From positions 1 to 64,000 of the forward strand of contig NZ_JAJTTE010000022.1 of the NCBI RefSeq assembly GCF_021343995.1: a stretch of DNA of 64,000 nucleotides, given 5' to 3'. Made by a program: the position numbers and the translations under genes. Positions within the stretch are counted from its first letter, which is position 1, and every line of letters begins with the position of its first letter. The stretch comes from Pseudonocardia terrae. Its GTDB lineage: Bacteria; Actinomycetota; Actinomycetes; Mycobacteriales; Pseudonocardiaceae. The notes beneath the pieces are model-generated. The model was given only the letters and a program-made list of their open reading frames with translations, made no database searches and was not told where the DNA came from. This document shows, piece by piece, positions 18,862-26,833 of this stretch.

Positions 18862-21800
18862 TCAGGAGGCCGGCCGCAGCCGCTGCGAGATGACCGTCGT
18901 GATGCCGTCGCCGCGCATCGAGACGCCGTAGAGGGCGTCGGCGACCTCCATGGTCGGCTTCTGGTGCGTGATGACGATGAGCTGCGAGGTGGCCCGCAGC
19001 TCCTCCATCAGCGAGATGAGCCGGCGGAGGTTGGCGTCGTCGAGGGCGGCCTCGATCTCGTCGAGCACGTAGAAGGGCGACGGCCGGGCCCGGAAGATCG
19101 CGACCAGCAGCGCCATCGCGGTCAGCGAGCGCTCCCCGCCGGAGAGCAGCGACAGCCGCTTGACCTTCTTGCCCGGCGGGCGGGCCTCCACCTCGATGCC
19201 GGTGGTCAGCATGTCCGAGGGGTCGGTGAGCACCAGTCGACCGTCGCCGCCGGGGAAGAGCGTGGCGAAGACGGTCTCGAACTCCCGCGCCACGTCCTCG
19301 TACGCCTGCGTGAAGACCTCGAGGATCTTGTCGTCGACCTCACGGACCACGGTGAGCAGGTCGCGGCGGGTGTTCTTGAGGTCCTCCAGCTGGGTGGAGA
19401 GGAAGGTGTAGCGCTCCTCCAGCGCCGCGAACTCCTCCAGCGCGAGCGGGTTGACCTTGCCGAGCAGGGCCAGGTCCTTCTCGGCGCGCTTCGCGCGGCG
19501 TTCCTGCGCGGCGCGGTCGTAGGGCATGGCCGGCGGGGCGACGACGTCCTCGCCGCGCTCCTTCGCCGCCTCGTACTCCGCGACCTCGGCCGGCGACGGC
19601 GGCACCCCGACCGACGGCCCGTACTCGGCGATCAGGTCGTCGACGGCGATGCCGTGGTCGGCCAGCGCCTTCTCGGTGAGCTGCTCGAGCCGCAGCCGGG
19701 ACTGGGCGCGGGCCACCTCGTCCCGGTGCACCGCGTCGACCAGCTTGTCGAGCAGCCCGGACAGCCGTCCGGTGGTGGCGCGGGCCTCGGTCAGCGCGGC
19801 CTCTCGCTCGGCGCGGGCCGCGGCGACCTCGTCCCGCTCGGCGGCGGCGGAGGCCAGGGACACCTCGATCCGTTCCAACGCTCGGGCCCCGGCCCCGACC
19901 ACAAGGTCCGCGACGGCGGCGCTGCGCTCCCGCTCGCGTCGCGCGGCCTCCGCGCGCGCCCGGGCCTGCCGTTCCGACGACGCCTGCCGGCGCAGCGAGT
20001 CCGCCTTGCCGGCGATCGCCCGGGCCCGCTCCTCGGCGGTGCGCAGCGCGAGCCGGCACTCCACCTCCTCGGACCGGGCCTCGGCCAGCCGCTCGGCGGC
20101 GGTGTCGCGGACCTCGGTGTCCGGCTCGTCGTCGACCGGCTCGCCCTCGGCGACCAGCAGCTGCTGCTCCGCCGCCTCCAGCGCGAGCAGCGACTCCGAC
20201 CGGCGGGCCTCCACGGCGTCCCGCCGCTGGCGCAGCCGCTGGGCCTCCTGCTCGGCGGACCGGACGACCTGCTCCAGCCGCCCGAGCTGGTTGCCCGCGG
20301 CCGCACGCCGCTGCTCGGCGGCCCGGCGCTCGGCGGTGGCGGCGTCGACGTCGGCCTTGCGGGCGGCCTCCTCCGCCCGCGCGCCGTCGAGGGCGGGGCG
20401 CAGGCGGGCGAGCTCGGCGTCGTTCGCGTCCCGGGCGGCGACGGCCTCGTCGACGGCGGCCTGCACCTCCAGCGCGCTGGACCCGCCGCCCGAGCCGCCG
20501 CGCGCCCGGAAGGCCTCCAGCACGTCCCCCTCGGGCGTGACGGCAACGAGGCCGGCCTCCGCCCCGGTCCGGGCCTCGTCGAGGGATCCGACCAGCACGA
20601 CGCGCTCGAGCAGCGACGCGACGGCGGGCGCCAGCGGCGCCGGGGCGCGCACGGCATCCACCGCCCACCGCCCGACGGGCGCGGCCCCGTGGCCGCCGCC
20701 GGACCGGGCCGCGGAGACCTCGACGAGCCCCGCGCCGGCGCCGCCCGCTCCTCCGCCCACCAGCAGCGTCGCGGACCCGTGGTTGCCCGACCGCAGCTCC
20801 CGCAGCGCCTCGACCGCAGCGCCGGCGGACTCCACCGCGACCCCCCCGGCCAGCTCGCCGAGCACGGCGGCGACCGCGGTCCGGGCCGCGGGCTCGACCT
20901 CCACCAGCTCCGCGACGGCGCCGAGGACCCCGTCCCGCTCCCCGGACAGCAGTGCACCGCTGCCGTCCTTGCGGGCGAGACCGACGGACAGCGCGTCGAC
21001 CCGCGCCCGCCAGTGCGCCCGCTGCTGCTCCAGCTCGCGCTCCCGGGCGACCAGCTCGCGCACCCGCTCCGCCGCCGACTCCTGCGCCTCGGCGGCGGAC
21101 TCCACCCGCGCGGCCAGCTCGCCCGAGTCGGCCTCGTCGAGCACGCCGAGCTCCTCGCGCGCGGCCTCCAGCTCCTCGGCCGCGGCGACGATCCGGGCCT
21201 CGGCCTCGCCGAGTGCCTCGGACAGCCGCTCGATCTCCTCGGCCGTGGCGGCCGCGCCGCTGCGCAGCGCCTCGGCCTTGCCCGCGAGCGTCGCGAGGCC
21301 CGCCTTGCGGTCCGCGATCGCCCGGACGGCCGCCATGTGGGCGCGTTCGGCGGCCTGCAGGGTGCGCTCGTGCTCGGCGCGCTCCTCCAGCACCTCGGCC
21401 AGCCGCTGCCGGGCCTCGACCACGGCCGCGACCAGCTCCTCCTCCTGCTCGGCGACGAGGTCGGCCTCGGCGTCGAGCTCGTCCGGGTCCCGGCCCGGGG
21501 TGCGCTCGGCCGCGTCGGAGGCCAGGTGCCGGGCTCGCTCCTCGGCCAGCCGCACGGTGCCGCGCAACCGCTCGGCCAGCGACGACAGGGAGTACCAGGT
21601 GTCCTGCGCCCGCTGCAGCCGCGGCGCGTCGGCGGCCAGCGCCTCCTCCAGCTCCCCCTGCCGCGCGCGGGCGACGTCGAGCTGCTCGGCGACCTCGGCC
21701 CGCCGCTGCCGGGCCTGCTGCTCGTCGGCCTCCTCGCGGGCCAGCGCGTCCCGCAGGGTGACGATGTCGTCCGCCGCGAGCCGGATCCGCGCGTCGCGCA

Positions 21801-22464
21801 GCTCGGCCTGCACCTGCTGCGCCTTGCGCGCGATCTCCGCCTGCCGGCCCAGCGGCTTGAGCTGGCGGCGCAGTTCGGCGGTGAGGTCGGTGAGCCGGGT
21901 GAGGTTGGCCTGCATCGCGTCGAGCTTGCGGAGCGCCTTCTCCTTGCGCTTGCGGTGCTTGAGGACGCCGGCGGCCTCCTCGATGTAGGCGCGCCGCTCC
22001 TCCGGCTTGGACCGCAGGATCGCGTCGAGCTGGCCCTGCCCGACCACGACGTGCATCTCCCGACCGATGCCCGAGTCCGAGAGCAGCTCCTGGATGTCGA
22101 GCAGCCGGCAGGAGCTGCCGTTGATCTCGTACTCGCCCGCCCCGTCGCGGAACATCCGGCGCGTGATCGAGACCTCGGAGTACTCGATCGGCAGGGCGCC
22201 GTCGGAGTTGTCGATGGTCAGCGTGACCTCCGCGCGCCCGAGCGGCTGCCGCCCGGACGTGCCGGCGAAGATCACGTCCTCCATCTTCCCGCCGCGCAGC
22301 GCCTTGGCCCCCTGTTCGCCGAGCACCCAGGAGATCGCGTCGACGACGTTGGACTTGCCGGAGCCGTTCGGCCCCACCACGCAGGTGATCCCCGGTTCCA
22401 GGCGCAGCGTCGTGGCCGAGGCGAAGGACTTGAAGCCCTTCAGCGTCAGGCTCTTGAGGTGCAC
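18862..22464 (-). CDS. smc: Chromosome segregation protein SMC
   Basis: A full-length, 1200-residue SMC ATPase that compacts and helps segregate the chromosome with ScpA and ScpB. The N-terminal head has M-H-L-K-S-L-T-L-K-G-F-K-S-F and the Walker A G-P-N-G-S-G-K-S-N. The C-terminal head has the signature L-L-S-G-G-E-R-S-L-T-A-M-A-L and the Walker B V-L-D-E-I-E-A-A-L-D-D-A-N. Two long Ala/Glu/Arg-rich coiled-coil arms flank a Gly-rich hinge around residues 500-650. The order acyP, smc, ftsY, amt-glnB, glnD is the same as in mycobacteria. Confidence 0.97.
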   Translation of the reverse strand: MHLKSLTLKGFKSFASATTLRLEPGITCVVGPNGSGKSNVVDAISWVLGEQGAKALRGGKMEDVIFAGTSGRQPLGRAEVTLTIDNSDGALPIEYSEVSITRRMFRDGAGEYEINGSSCRLLDIQELLSDSGIGREMHVVVGQGQLDAILRSKPEERRAYIEEAAGVLKHRKRKEKALRKLDAMQANLTRLTDLTAELRRQLKPLGRQAEIARKAQQVQAELRDARIRLAADDIVTLRDALAREEADEQQARQRRAEVAEQLDVARARQGELEEALAADAPRLQRAQDTWYSLSSLAERLRGTVRLAEERARHLASDAAERTPGRDPDELDAEADLVAEQEEELVAAVVEARQRLAEVLEERAEHERTLQAAERAHMAAVRAIADRKAGLATLAGKAEALRSGAAATAEEIERLSEALGEAEARIVAAAEELEAAREELGVLDEADSGELAARVESAAEAQESAAERVRELVARERELEQQRAHWRARVDALSVGLARKDGSGALLSGERDGVLGAVAELVEVEPAARTAVAAVLGELAGGVAVESAGAAVEALRELRSGNHGSATLLVGGGAGGAGAGLVEVSAARSGGGHGAAPVGRWAVDAVRAPAPLAPAVASLLERVVLVGSLDEARTGAEAGLVAVTPEGDVLEAFRARGGSGGGSSALEVQAAVDEAVAARDANDAELARLRPALDGARAEEAARKADVDAATAERRAAEQRRAAAGNQLGRLEQVVRSAEQEAQRLRQRRDAVEARRSESLLALEAAEQQLLVAEGEPVDDEPDTEVRDTAAERLAEARSEEVECRLALRTAEERARAIAGKADSLRRQASSERQARARAEAARRERERSAAVADLVVGAGARALERIEVSLASAAAERDEVAAARAEREAALTEARATTGRLSGLLDKLVDAVHRDEVARAQSRLRLEQLTEKALADHGIAVDDLIAEYGPSVGVPPSPAEVAEYEAAKERGEDVVAPPAMPYDRAAQERRAKRAEKDLALLGKVNPLALEEFAALEERYTFLSTQLEDLKNTRRDLLTVVREVDDKILEVFTQAYEDVAREFETVFATLFPGGDGRLVLTDPSDMLTTGIEVEARPPGKKVKRLSLLSGGERSLTAMALLVAIFRARPSPFYVLDEIEAALDDANLRRLISLMEELRATSQLIVITHQKPTMEVADALYGVSMRGDGITTVISQRLRPAS

Positions 22465-22524
22465 GGCGGCGGTCTCCGGGGTGTCTCGGGGGTGAGCGGA
22501 GCGTACCGGCCGGCACCGACGGCC

Positions 22525-22552
22525 CCCGGGCCCGCGCAGGTGCGGGCCCGGG
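22525..22552 (-). terminator. Terminator between the VOC gene and smc
   Basis: A perfect 11-base inverted repeat, CCCGGGCCCGC and GCGGGCCCGGG around a 6-base loop, lies 22 bases past the VOC stop and 61 bases before the smc start. It probably ends the upstream transcript. Confidence 0.6.
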
Positions 22553-22573
22553 ACGGGTCGGGAGCGGGACGGA

Positions 22574-22984
22574 TCAGGGAGCGGTCGCCGCGTTCACGAG
22601 CCAGCGCACCCCGTACCGGTCGGTCACCATGCCGAAGAGGTCGCCCCACATCTGCTTCTCGAAGGGCACCTCGACCACACCGCCCTCCGCGAGACCGGCG
22701 AACCAGCCCTCGAGCTTGCCCTGCTCGTCCCCGGAGAGGCTGACCGAGACCGCCGAGCGGCCCGCCGCCCGCTCGGGGTCGCCGTCGGAGGCCATGAGGA
22801 CGAACCCGTCCGGCGTGGTGAGCATGGCGTGCATGACGCCCTCCGGCGGCGGGACGGGCCCCTCGGCGCCCATCTCCCCGAAGGTGCTGATCTGCAGCTC
22901 GCCGCCGAGGACGGAGCGGTAGAACTCCATGGCCGCGCGGGCCTCGGTCTCGAAGCTCAGGTAGGGGTTCAGCCGGACGGTCAT
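22574..22984 (-). CDS. VOC/glyoxalase superfamily protein (PhnB-like)
   Basis: A 136-residue protein with the PhnB/YjdN-like vicinal-oxygen-chelate pattern: N-P-Y-L-S-F at the start, A-M-E-F-Y-R-S-V-L-G-G-E, V-M-H-A-M-L, W-G-D-L-F-G-M-V-T-D-R-Y-G-V-R-W at the end. Such proteins have two beta-alpha-beta-beta-beta units; the metal-binding residues of glyoxalases are only partly kept and the substrate is unknown. It lies 75 bases downstream of acyP on the same strand and may share its transcript, while a hairpin separates it from smc. Confidence 0.87.
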   Translation of the reverse strand: MTVRLNPYLSFETEARAAMEFYRSVLGGELQISTFGEMGAEGPVPPPEGVMHAMLTTPDGFVLMASDGDPERAAGRSAVSVSLSGDEQGKLEGWFAGLAEGGVVEVPFEKQMWGDLFGMVTDRYGVRWLVNAATAP

Positions 22985-23059
22985 GCGGTGCTCCCTCGTC
23001 GTGGTGTGGATCGGACCGTAGCCCCGGGGACCGACGAGAAGGGGACGCGCCGCCCGCGG

Positions 23060-23350
23060 TCAGGCCTCGACGAACCCGTCGAACCCGCCCTTCGGGTCGC
23101 CCCACTGCTCGACGACCTCCTCGACCCGGCCCGGCGTCCCTTCGCCGCGCAGCAGGCCCAGCAGCCGCTCGCACCGCTCCCGCTCACCCTCCGCGACCAC
23201 GGCGACCCGGCCGTCGGCGAGGTTGCGGGCCTGCCCGACGAGCCCGAGCTCGAGCGCACGCGACCGCGTCCACCAGCGGAAACCCACGCCCTGCACCCGG
23301 CCCCGCACCCACGCGGTGAGCCGAACGGTCGAATCGTCGTTGCTGCTCAT
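23060..23350 (-). CDS. acyP: Acylphosphatase
   Basis: A 96-residue acylphosphatase, which hydrolyses acyl phosphates such as carbamoyl- or 1,3-bisphosphoglycerate. The active-site loop [14 protein letters not shown] (with its Arg) and the catalytic Asn in [13 protein letters not shown] appear in the normal positions. The family's N-terminal part is slightly extended. It is divergent from the CAP-domain gene, with only 22 bases between start codons. acyP next to smc is the mycobacterial arrangement. Confidence 0.93.
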   Translation of the reverse strand: MSSNDDSTVRLTAWVRGRVQGVGFRWWTRSRALELGLVGQARNLADGRVAVVAEGERERCERLLGLLRGEGTPGRVEEVVEQWGDPKGGFDGFVEA

Positions 23351-23372
23351 CGCCTTGCTACGTTACCGGGCC

Positions 23373-24098
23373 GTGACCGGTCCGGTGCCCCGCACACGGG
23401 CGCTCCCCCTCCTGGCCGGGCTCGCCCTCGGGGCGCTGCTCGCGGCCCTCGGCGTCACGGCCGTCGTGCCCGACGCCTGGTCCGTCGCGCTCGCCGGGGA
23501 CGTCTCCCCCGACCCCGGCCCGGCTCCCGCCACGGCCACCCTCACCCCCGCCGCCGGGCCGGCCCCGCCCGCGGGCACGCCGTTCGCGGCCCCGGCGGCC
23601 ACGACCACGATCCCGCCGCCCACCACGGCCGTGCCGGCGGCCACCAGGACCACGGCGACCACCACGCCCCCGCGCCCGACGCCGACCATCACCCGGCCCG
23701 CGCCGACCACCGCCCCGCACCCGGTCGCCGCCGGGCCGGTCGCCGAGGTCGTCGCGCTGACCAACCGGGCCCGGGCCGAGGCCGGCTGCGCCGCCCTCAC
23801 CACCGACGCCCGCATCACCCGCGCCGCCCAGGCGCACAGCGACGACATGGCCGCCCGGGACTACTTCGAGCACGACAGCCCCGAAGGCCGCTCGTTCGCC
23901 GACCGCGTCGCGGCCGCCGGCTACCCCGCGCCCGGCGCCGAGAACATCGCGATGGGCCAGCGCACCGCGCAGGCGGTCGTCCAGGCCTGGTTGGACTCCC
24001 CCGGGCATCGCCGCAACATCGAGGACTGCTCGCTCACCACCATCGGTGTCGGTCTTTCGACCGACGGGTACTACTGGACCCAGGACTTCGGCCGCTGA
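23373..24098 (+). CDS. Secreted CAP-domain (SCP/PR1) protein
   Basis: A GTG at 23373 gives 241 residues. There is an N-terminal signal or anchor helix (L-L-A-G-L-A-L-G-A-L-L-A-A-L-G), a Pro/Thr/Ala-rich extracellular linker to about residue 118, and a CAP domain. The CAP motifs A-L-T-N-R-A-R-A-E-A-G, A-Q-A-H-S-D-D-M-A, Y-F-E-H-D-S-P-E-G, G-A-E-N-I-A-M-G and W-L-D-S-P-G-H-R-R-N-I are all present, including the conserved His and Glu that can bind a metal. The roles of bacterial CAP proteins are largely unknown. It is divergent from acyP and is the first gene of the accessory island. Confidence 0.88.
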   Translation: MTGPVPRTRALPLLAGLALGALLAALGVTAVVPDAWSVALAGDVSPDPGPAPATATLTPAAGPAPPAGTPFAAPAATTTIPPPTTAVPAATRTTATTTPPRPTPTITRPAPTTAPHPVAAGPVAEVVALTNRARAEAGCAALTTDARITRAAQAHSDDMAARDYFEHDSPEGRSFADRVAAAGYPAPGAENIAMGQRTAQAVVQAWLDSPGHRRNIEDCSLTTIGVGLSTDGYYWTQDFGR

Positions 24099-24144
24099 TC
24101 CCCCGTACGCTTCCGGCCGGAAGTCGCACGTGGGAGGTGTCGTG

Positions 24145-25179
24145 ATGTCCGTCGTGGACAATGCGGTGTACGTCGACGGGCGGCGGGCCGAGGAGCCCGG
24201 GTCCCTGGACCAGACCGTCGAGACCCTGCAGAAGTGCGGCGACGGCAAGGCCACCTTCTGCTGGATCGGCATGCTCCGCCCCGGGCCCGACGACATCAGG
24301 GCCGTCGAGGAGGAGTTCGGGCTGCACGAGCTCGCCGTCGAGGACACCCTGCACGGCCACCAGCGACCCAAGCTGGAGCGCTACGGCCACACGGAGTTCG
24401 CGGTGCTGCGCCCGGCCCGCTACGCCGACGACGAGGAGGAGGTGGAGCTCGGCGAGATCCACCTGTTCCTGGGCCCGGACTTCGTGGTGACGGTGCGGCA
24501 CGCCGAGGAGCCGAACCTCGCCGCCGTCCGCCGCCGGCTCGAGGAGGACCCCGAGCTGCTGGCCCACGGCCCCTTCGCCGTCTTCTACGCCGTGCTGGAC
24601 AAGGTCGTCGACGACTACGGCCCCGTGCTCGACGGGCTCCAGAACGACGTCGACCAGATCGAGGACCAGGTGTGGAACGCCGACCCCGCGGTCTCCCGGC
24701 GCATCTACAAGCTCACCCGCGAGGTCATCGAGTTCCAGCGCGCCGTCGACCCGCTCGTGGAGATCTTCGACGAGCTGCGCACCCGCTTCGGCAAGCAGAG
24801 CACCACCCCCGACCTCGAGCTCCGCCGGCTGATGCGCGACGTCCAGGACCACGCCACCCGGGCCCGCGAGCGCACCCAGGGCCTGCGCGACCTGCTCGCG
24901 AACATCCTCACGGTCAACTCCACGCTCGTCGCGCAGCGGCAGAACGACGAGATGACCCGGCTGACCGAGGCCGGGTTCGTGCAGAACGAGCAGATGAAGA
25001 AGGTGTCGTCCTGGGCGGCCATCGCCTTCGCCCCGAGCCTCGTGGCCGGTATCTACGGGATGAACTTCACCCACATGCCGGAGCTGGACTGGTACTACGG
25101 GTACCCGTTCGCCTTCGGGCTGATGCTGGTGCTCGGCCTTCTGCTCTACCTGGGCTTCAAACGCCGCGGCTGGCTCTAG
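24145..25179 (+). CDS. corA: CorA-type magnesium/cobalt transporter
   Basis: CorA pentamers import Mg2+ and Co2+. This 344-residue protein has the long cytoplasmic alpha/beta and helical N-part and two C-terminal membrane helices. The selectivity motif Y-G-M-N-F comes right after helix 1, followed by M-P-E-L in place of the usual M-P-E. The ATG at 24145 (with a GTG one codon earlier) is chosen because GGGAGG precedes it; the frame also extends upstream into the CAP gene, which is not needed. It follows the CAP gene by 46 bases on the same strand. Confidence 0.95.
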   Translation: MSVVDNAVYVDGRRAEEPGSLDQTVETLQKCGDGKATFCWIGMLRPGPDDIRAVEEEFGLHELAVEDTLHGHQRPKLERYGHTEFAVLRPARYADDEEEVELGEIHLFLGPDFVVTVRHAEEPNLAAVRRRLEEDPELLAHGPFAVFYAVLDKVVDDYGPVLDGLQNDVDQIEDQVWNADPAVSRRIYKLTREVIEFQRAVDPLVEIFDELRTRFGKQSTTPDLELRRLMRDVQDHATRARERTQGLRDLLANILTVNSTLVAQRQNDEMTRLTEAGFVQNEQMKKVSSWAAIAFAPSLVAGIYGMNFTHMPELDWYYGYPFAFGLMLVLGLLLYLGFKRRGWL

Positions 25180-25316
25180 TCCCGATGCGATCTTCCCCAG
25201 GTCAGGAGTACTTTCCCCGTTACAGAGAGCGAAACGTCCGGCACGCTCGCACCGAGTAGTGGACTAGGCGCGCGGAGGAGTCCACGCGCCCAGGCGGTTC
25301 GTCGTCGGGGGGTCCG

Positions 25317-26072
25317 ATGTGGGACGAACGGTGGCTGGCGAGAGCACTGCTGGAGTTCACGGACACGCTCGGCAGCCGGTTCGACGAGGACGAGTTCGCG
25401 CAGCGGCTCTCCTGCCGCTGCGGTGAGCTGACCGGGGTCGGCTGCACGGGGGTCGCGCTCGCGGCGCCGAAGGGTGGGCTGCGGCTCGCGGCCGCGAGCG
25501 AGCCCGTCGGGCGGATGCTGCACGCTGTGCAGGTCCGGTACGGGCAGGGACCGGCCCTGACCTGCTACCACTCCGGGCGGACCGTGCACGTCGGCGACCT
25601 GACCGCGATGACGTCCCGGTGGCCGGCGTTCGCCGCGGCCGTCGGCGGGGCCGGGTTCCGCGGGGTGCACGCCGTCCCGCTGCGCCGGCACGACGTCGGC
25701 GTCGGCACGGTGAGCCTGTACCTGCGCGGGGCCCCGGACCTCACACCCCGGACGGCGGGCGCGCTGGAGGCGCTGGCCGCCGCGGCGGCGGTGGGCATCC
25801 TCCAGCAGCGGTCACGCCGGAACCACGAGGTCCTCGCCCGTCAGCTGCAGGAGGCGCTCGACCGGCGCATCGTCGTCGAGCAGGCGAAGGGGATGCTGGC
25901 CGAGCGGCTGAGCGTCGACCCGCAGGAGGCCTTCGAACGGCTCCGCGCGCACGCCCGCCGCTACCGCCGCACGGTGCACGGCCTCGCGGCCGCGATCGTC
26001 GACACGCCGGCCGGACCGGACCTGCACGGGCTCACCCTCCCGAATCCGGCCCCATGCGCAGTCTGCGGGTGA
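25317..26072 (+). CDS. GAF-ANTAR transcription antitermination regulator
   Basis: The 251 residues combine an N-terminal GAF sensor (roughly 10-165, with V-R-Y-G-Q-G-P-A-L-T-C-Y and F-R-G-V-H-A-V-P-L-R) and a C-terminal ANTAR RNA-binding domain (roughly 180-235). The ANTAR signature R-R-I-V-V-E-Q-A-K-G-M-L-A-E-R and A-F-E-R-L-R-A-H-A-R is classical. ANTAR proteins bind two-hexaloop RNA hairpins and stop premature termination. Its 3' end overlaps the convergent GAF-ANTAR gene by 41 bases. The last residues, with two closely spaced Cys, are outside the domain. Confidence 0.9.
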   Translation: MWDERWLARALLEFTDTLGSRFDEDEFAQRLSCRCGELTGVGCTGVALAAPKGGLRLAAASEPVGRMLHAVQVRYGQGPALTCYHSGRTVHVGDLTAMTSRWPAFAAAVGGAGFRGVHAVPLRRHDVGVGTVSLYLRGAPDLTPRTAGALEALAAAAAVGILQQRSRRNHEVLARQLQEALDRRIVVEQAKGMLAERLSVDPQEAFERLRAHARRYRRTVHGLAAAIVDTPAGPDLHGLTLPNPAPCAVCG

Positions 26073-26757
26073 CGACGGCGCGCGCGACCTCGACGAGGGG
26101 CGTGCCGGTCTCGTCTGCGTAGACCCCCAGCCGGCGGCGGGCCTCGTCGACGCCCACCCCGAGCTGGATCGCGACCATGCCGGCCGCCTGCAGCACGACC
26201 GCCTGGTCCGCGTCCGCCACGCCGGCGTCCACGTCGTCCGGCGAGCCGTCCCCCTCCGTCCCCGGTGCAGCGAGGAGGACCGCGCCCGCCGCGTCGGCGA
26301 AGGCCGCGGCGCGGACGAGGGCTTCCGGTGTCGAGCCGATCGGCCCGCCGCTGACCAGGGTCAGGGTGCCGACCACGACCGTGCCGACCCGGACCGGGAG
26401 GGCCGCGAACTCCGCGACACCCGCCCGGGCCGCGAAGTCCGCGAAGGTGCCCGGCCCGGTCGGGCCGTCCGCGACGACCACCGCGCGACCCCTCACGGCC
26501 TCCACCGCGGGCCCGCGGCCGGTCGCCTGGTGCCACTCCTCGGCGGCGCGGCTGCGGGCGTCGGTGGCGGCGAGCAGCAGGCGCCCGCGCGGGCTGACCG
26601 CCGTCAGCGCCACGCCGTCCACCCCGAGGTCGTCCGCGCAGGCGCGGCACACGTCCGCAGGTTCGACGGTGGGTGAGCCGCGTCGTTGCGCGGCCGCGGT
26701 GACCAGGGACCACACGCCCGACGGGCGGCCGCCCCCGGCACCGGCATCGCCGGCCAT
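26032..26757 (-). CDS. Second GAF-ANTAR-type regulator
   Basis: This 241-residue protein has the same architecture as its convergent neighbour. A GAF-like domain spans about 30-175 (L-L-L-A-A-T-D-A-R-S, F-A-A-L-P-V-R-V-G-T-V-V-V-G). A more divergent ANTAR helix bundle follows (A-V-V-L-Q-A-A-G-M-V-A-I-Q-L and E-A-R-R-R-L-G-V-Y-A). Similar protein pairs occur widely in actinobacteria. It starts 76 bases downstream of the ABC exporter genes on the same strand, so it could be read from the lanthipeptide operon and might regulate it, but nothing in the sequence shows this. Confidence 0.8.
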   Translation of the reverse strand: MAGDAGAGGGRPSGVWSLVTAAAQRRGSPTVEPADVCRACADDLGVDGVALTAVSPRGRLLLAATDARSRAAEEWHQATGRGPAVEAVRGRAVVVADGPTGPGTFADFAARAGVAEFAALPVRVGTVVVGTLTLVSGGPIGSTPEALVRAAAFADAAGAVLLAAPGTEGDGSPDDVDAGVADADQAVVLQAAGMVAIQLGVGVDEARRRLGVYADETGTPLVEVARAVVTRRLRMGPDSGG

Positions 26758-26833
26758 GTGGACCCCCCTCCGTCGGACGACGGGTGCGGCACGAGGCCGC
26801 GTCGGATCGCGGAGGACCCTGCGCTGACGACGG

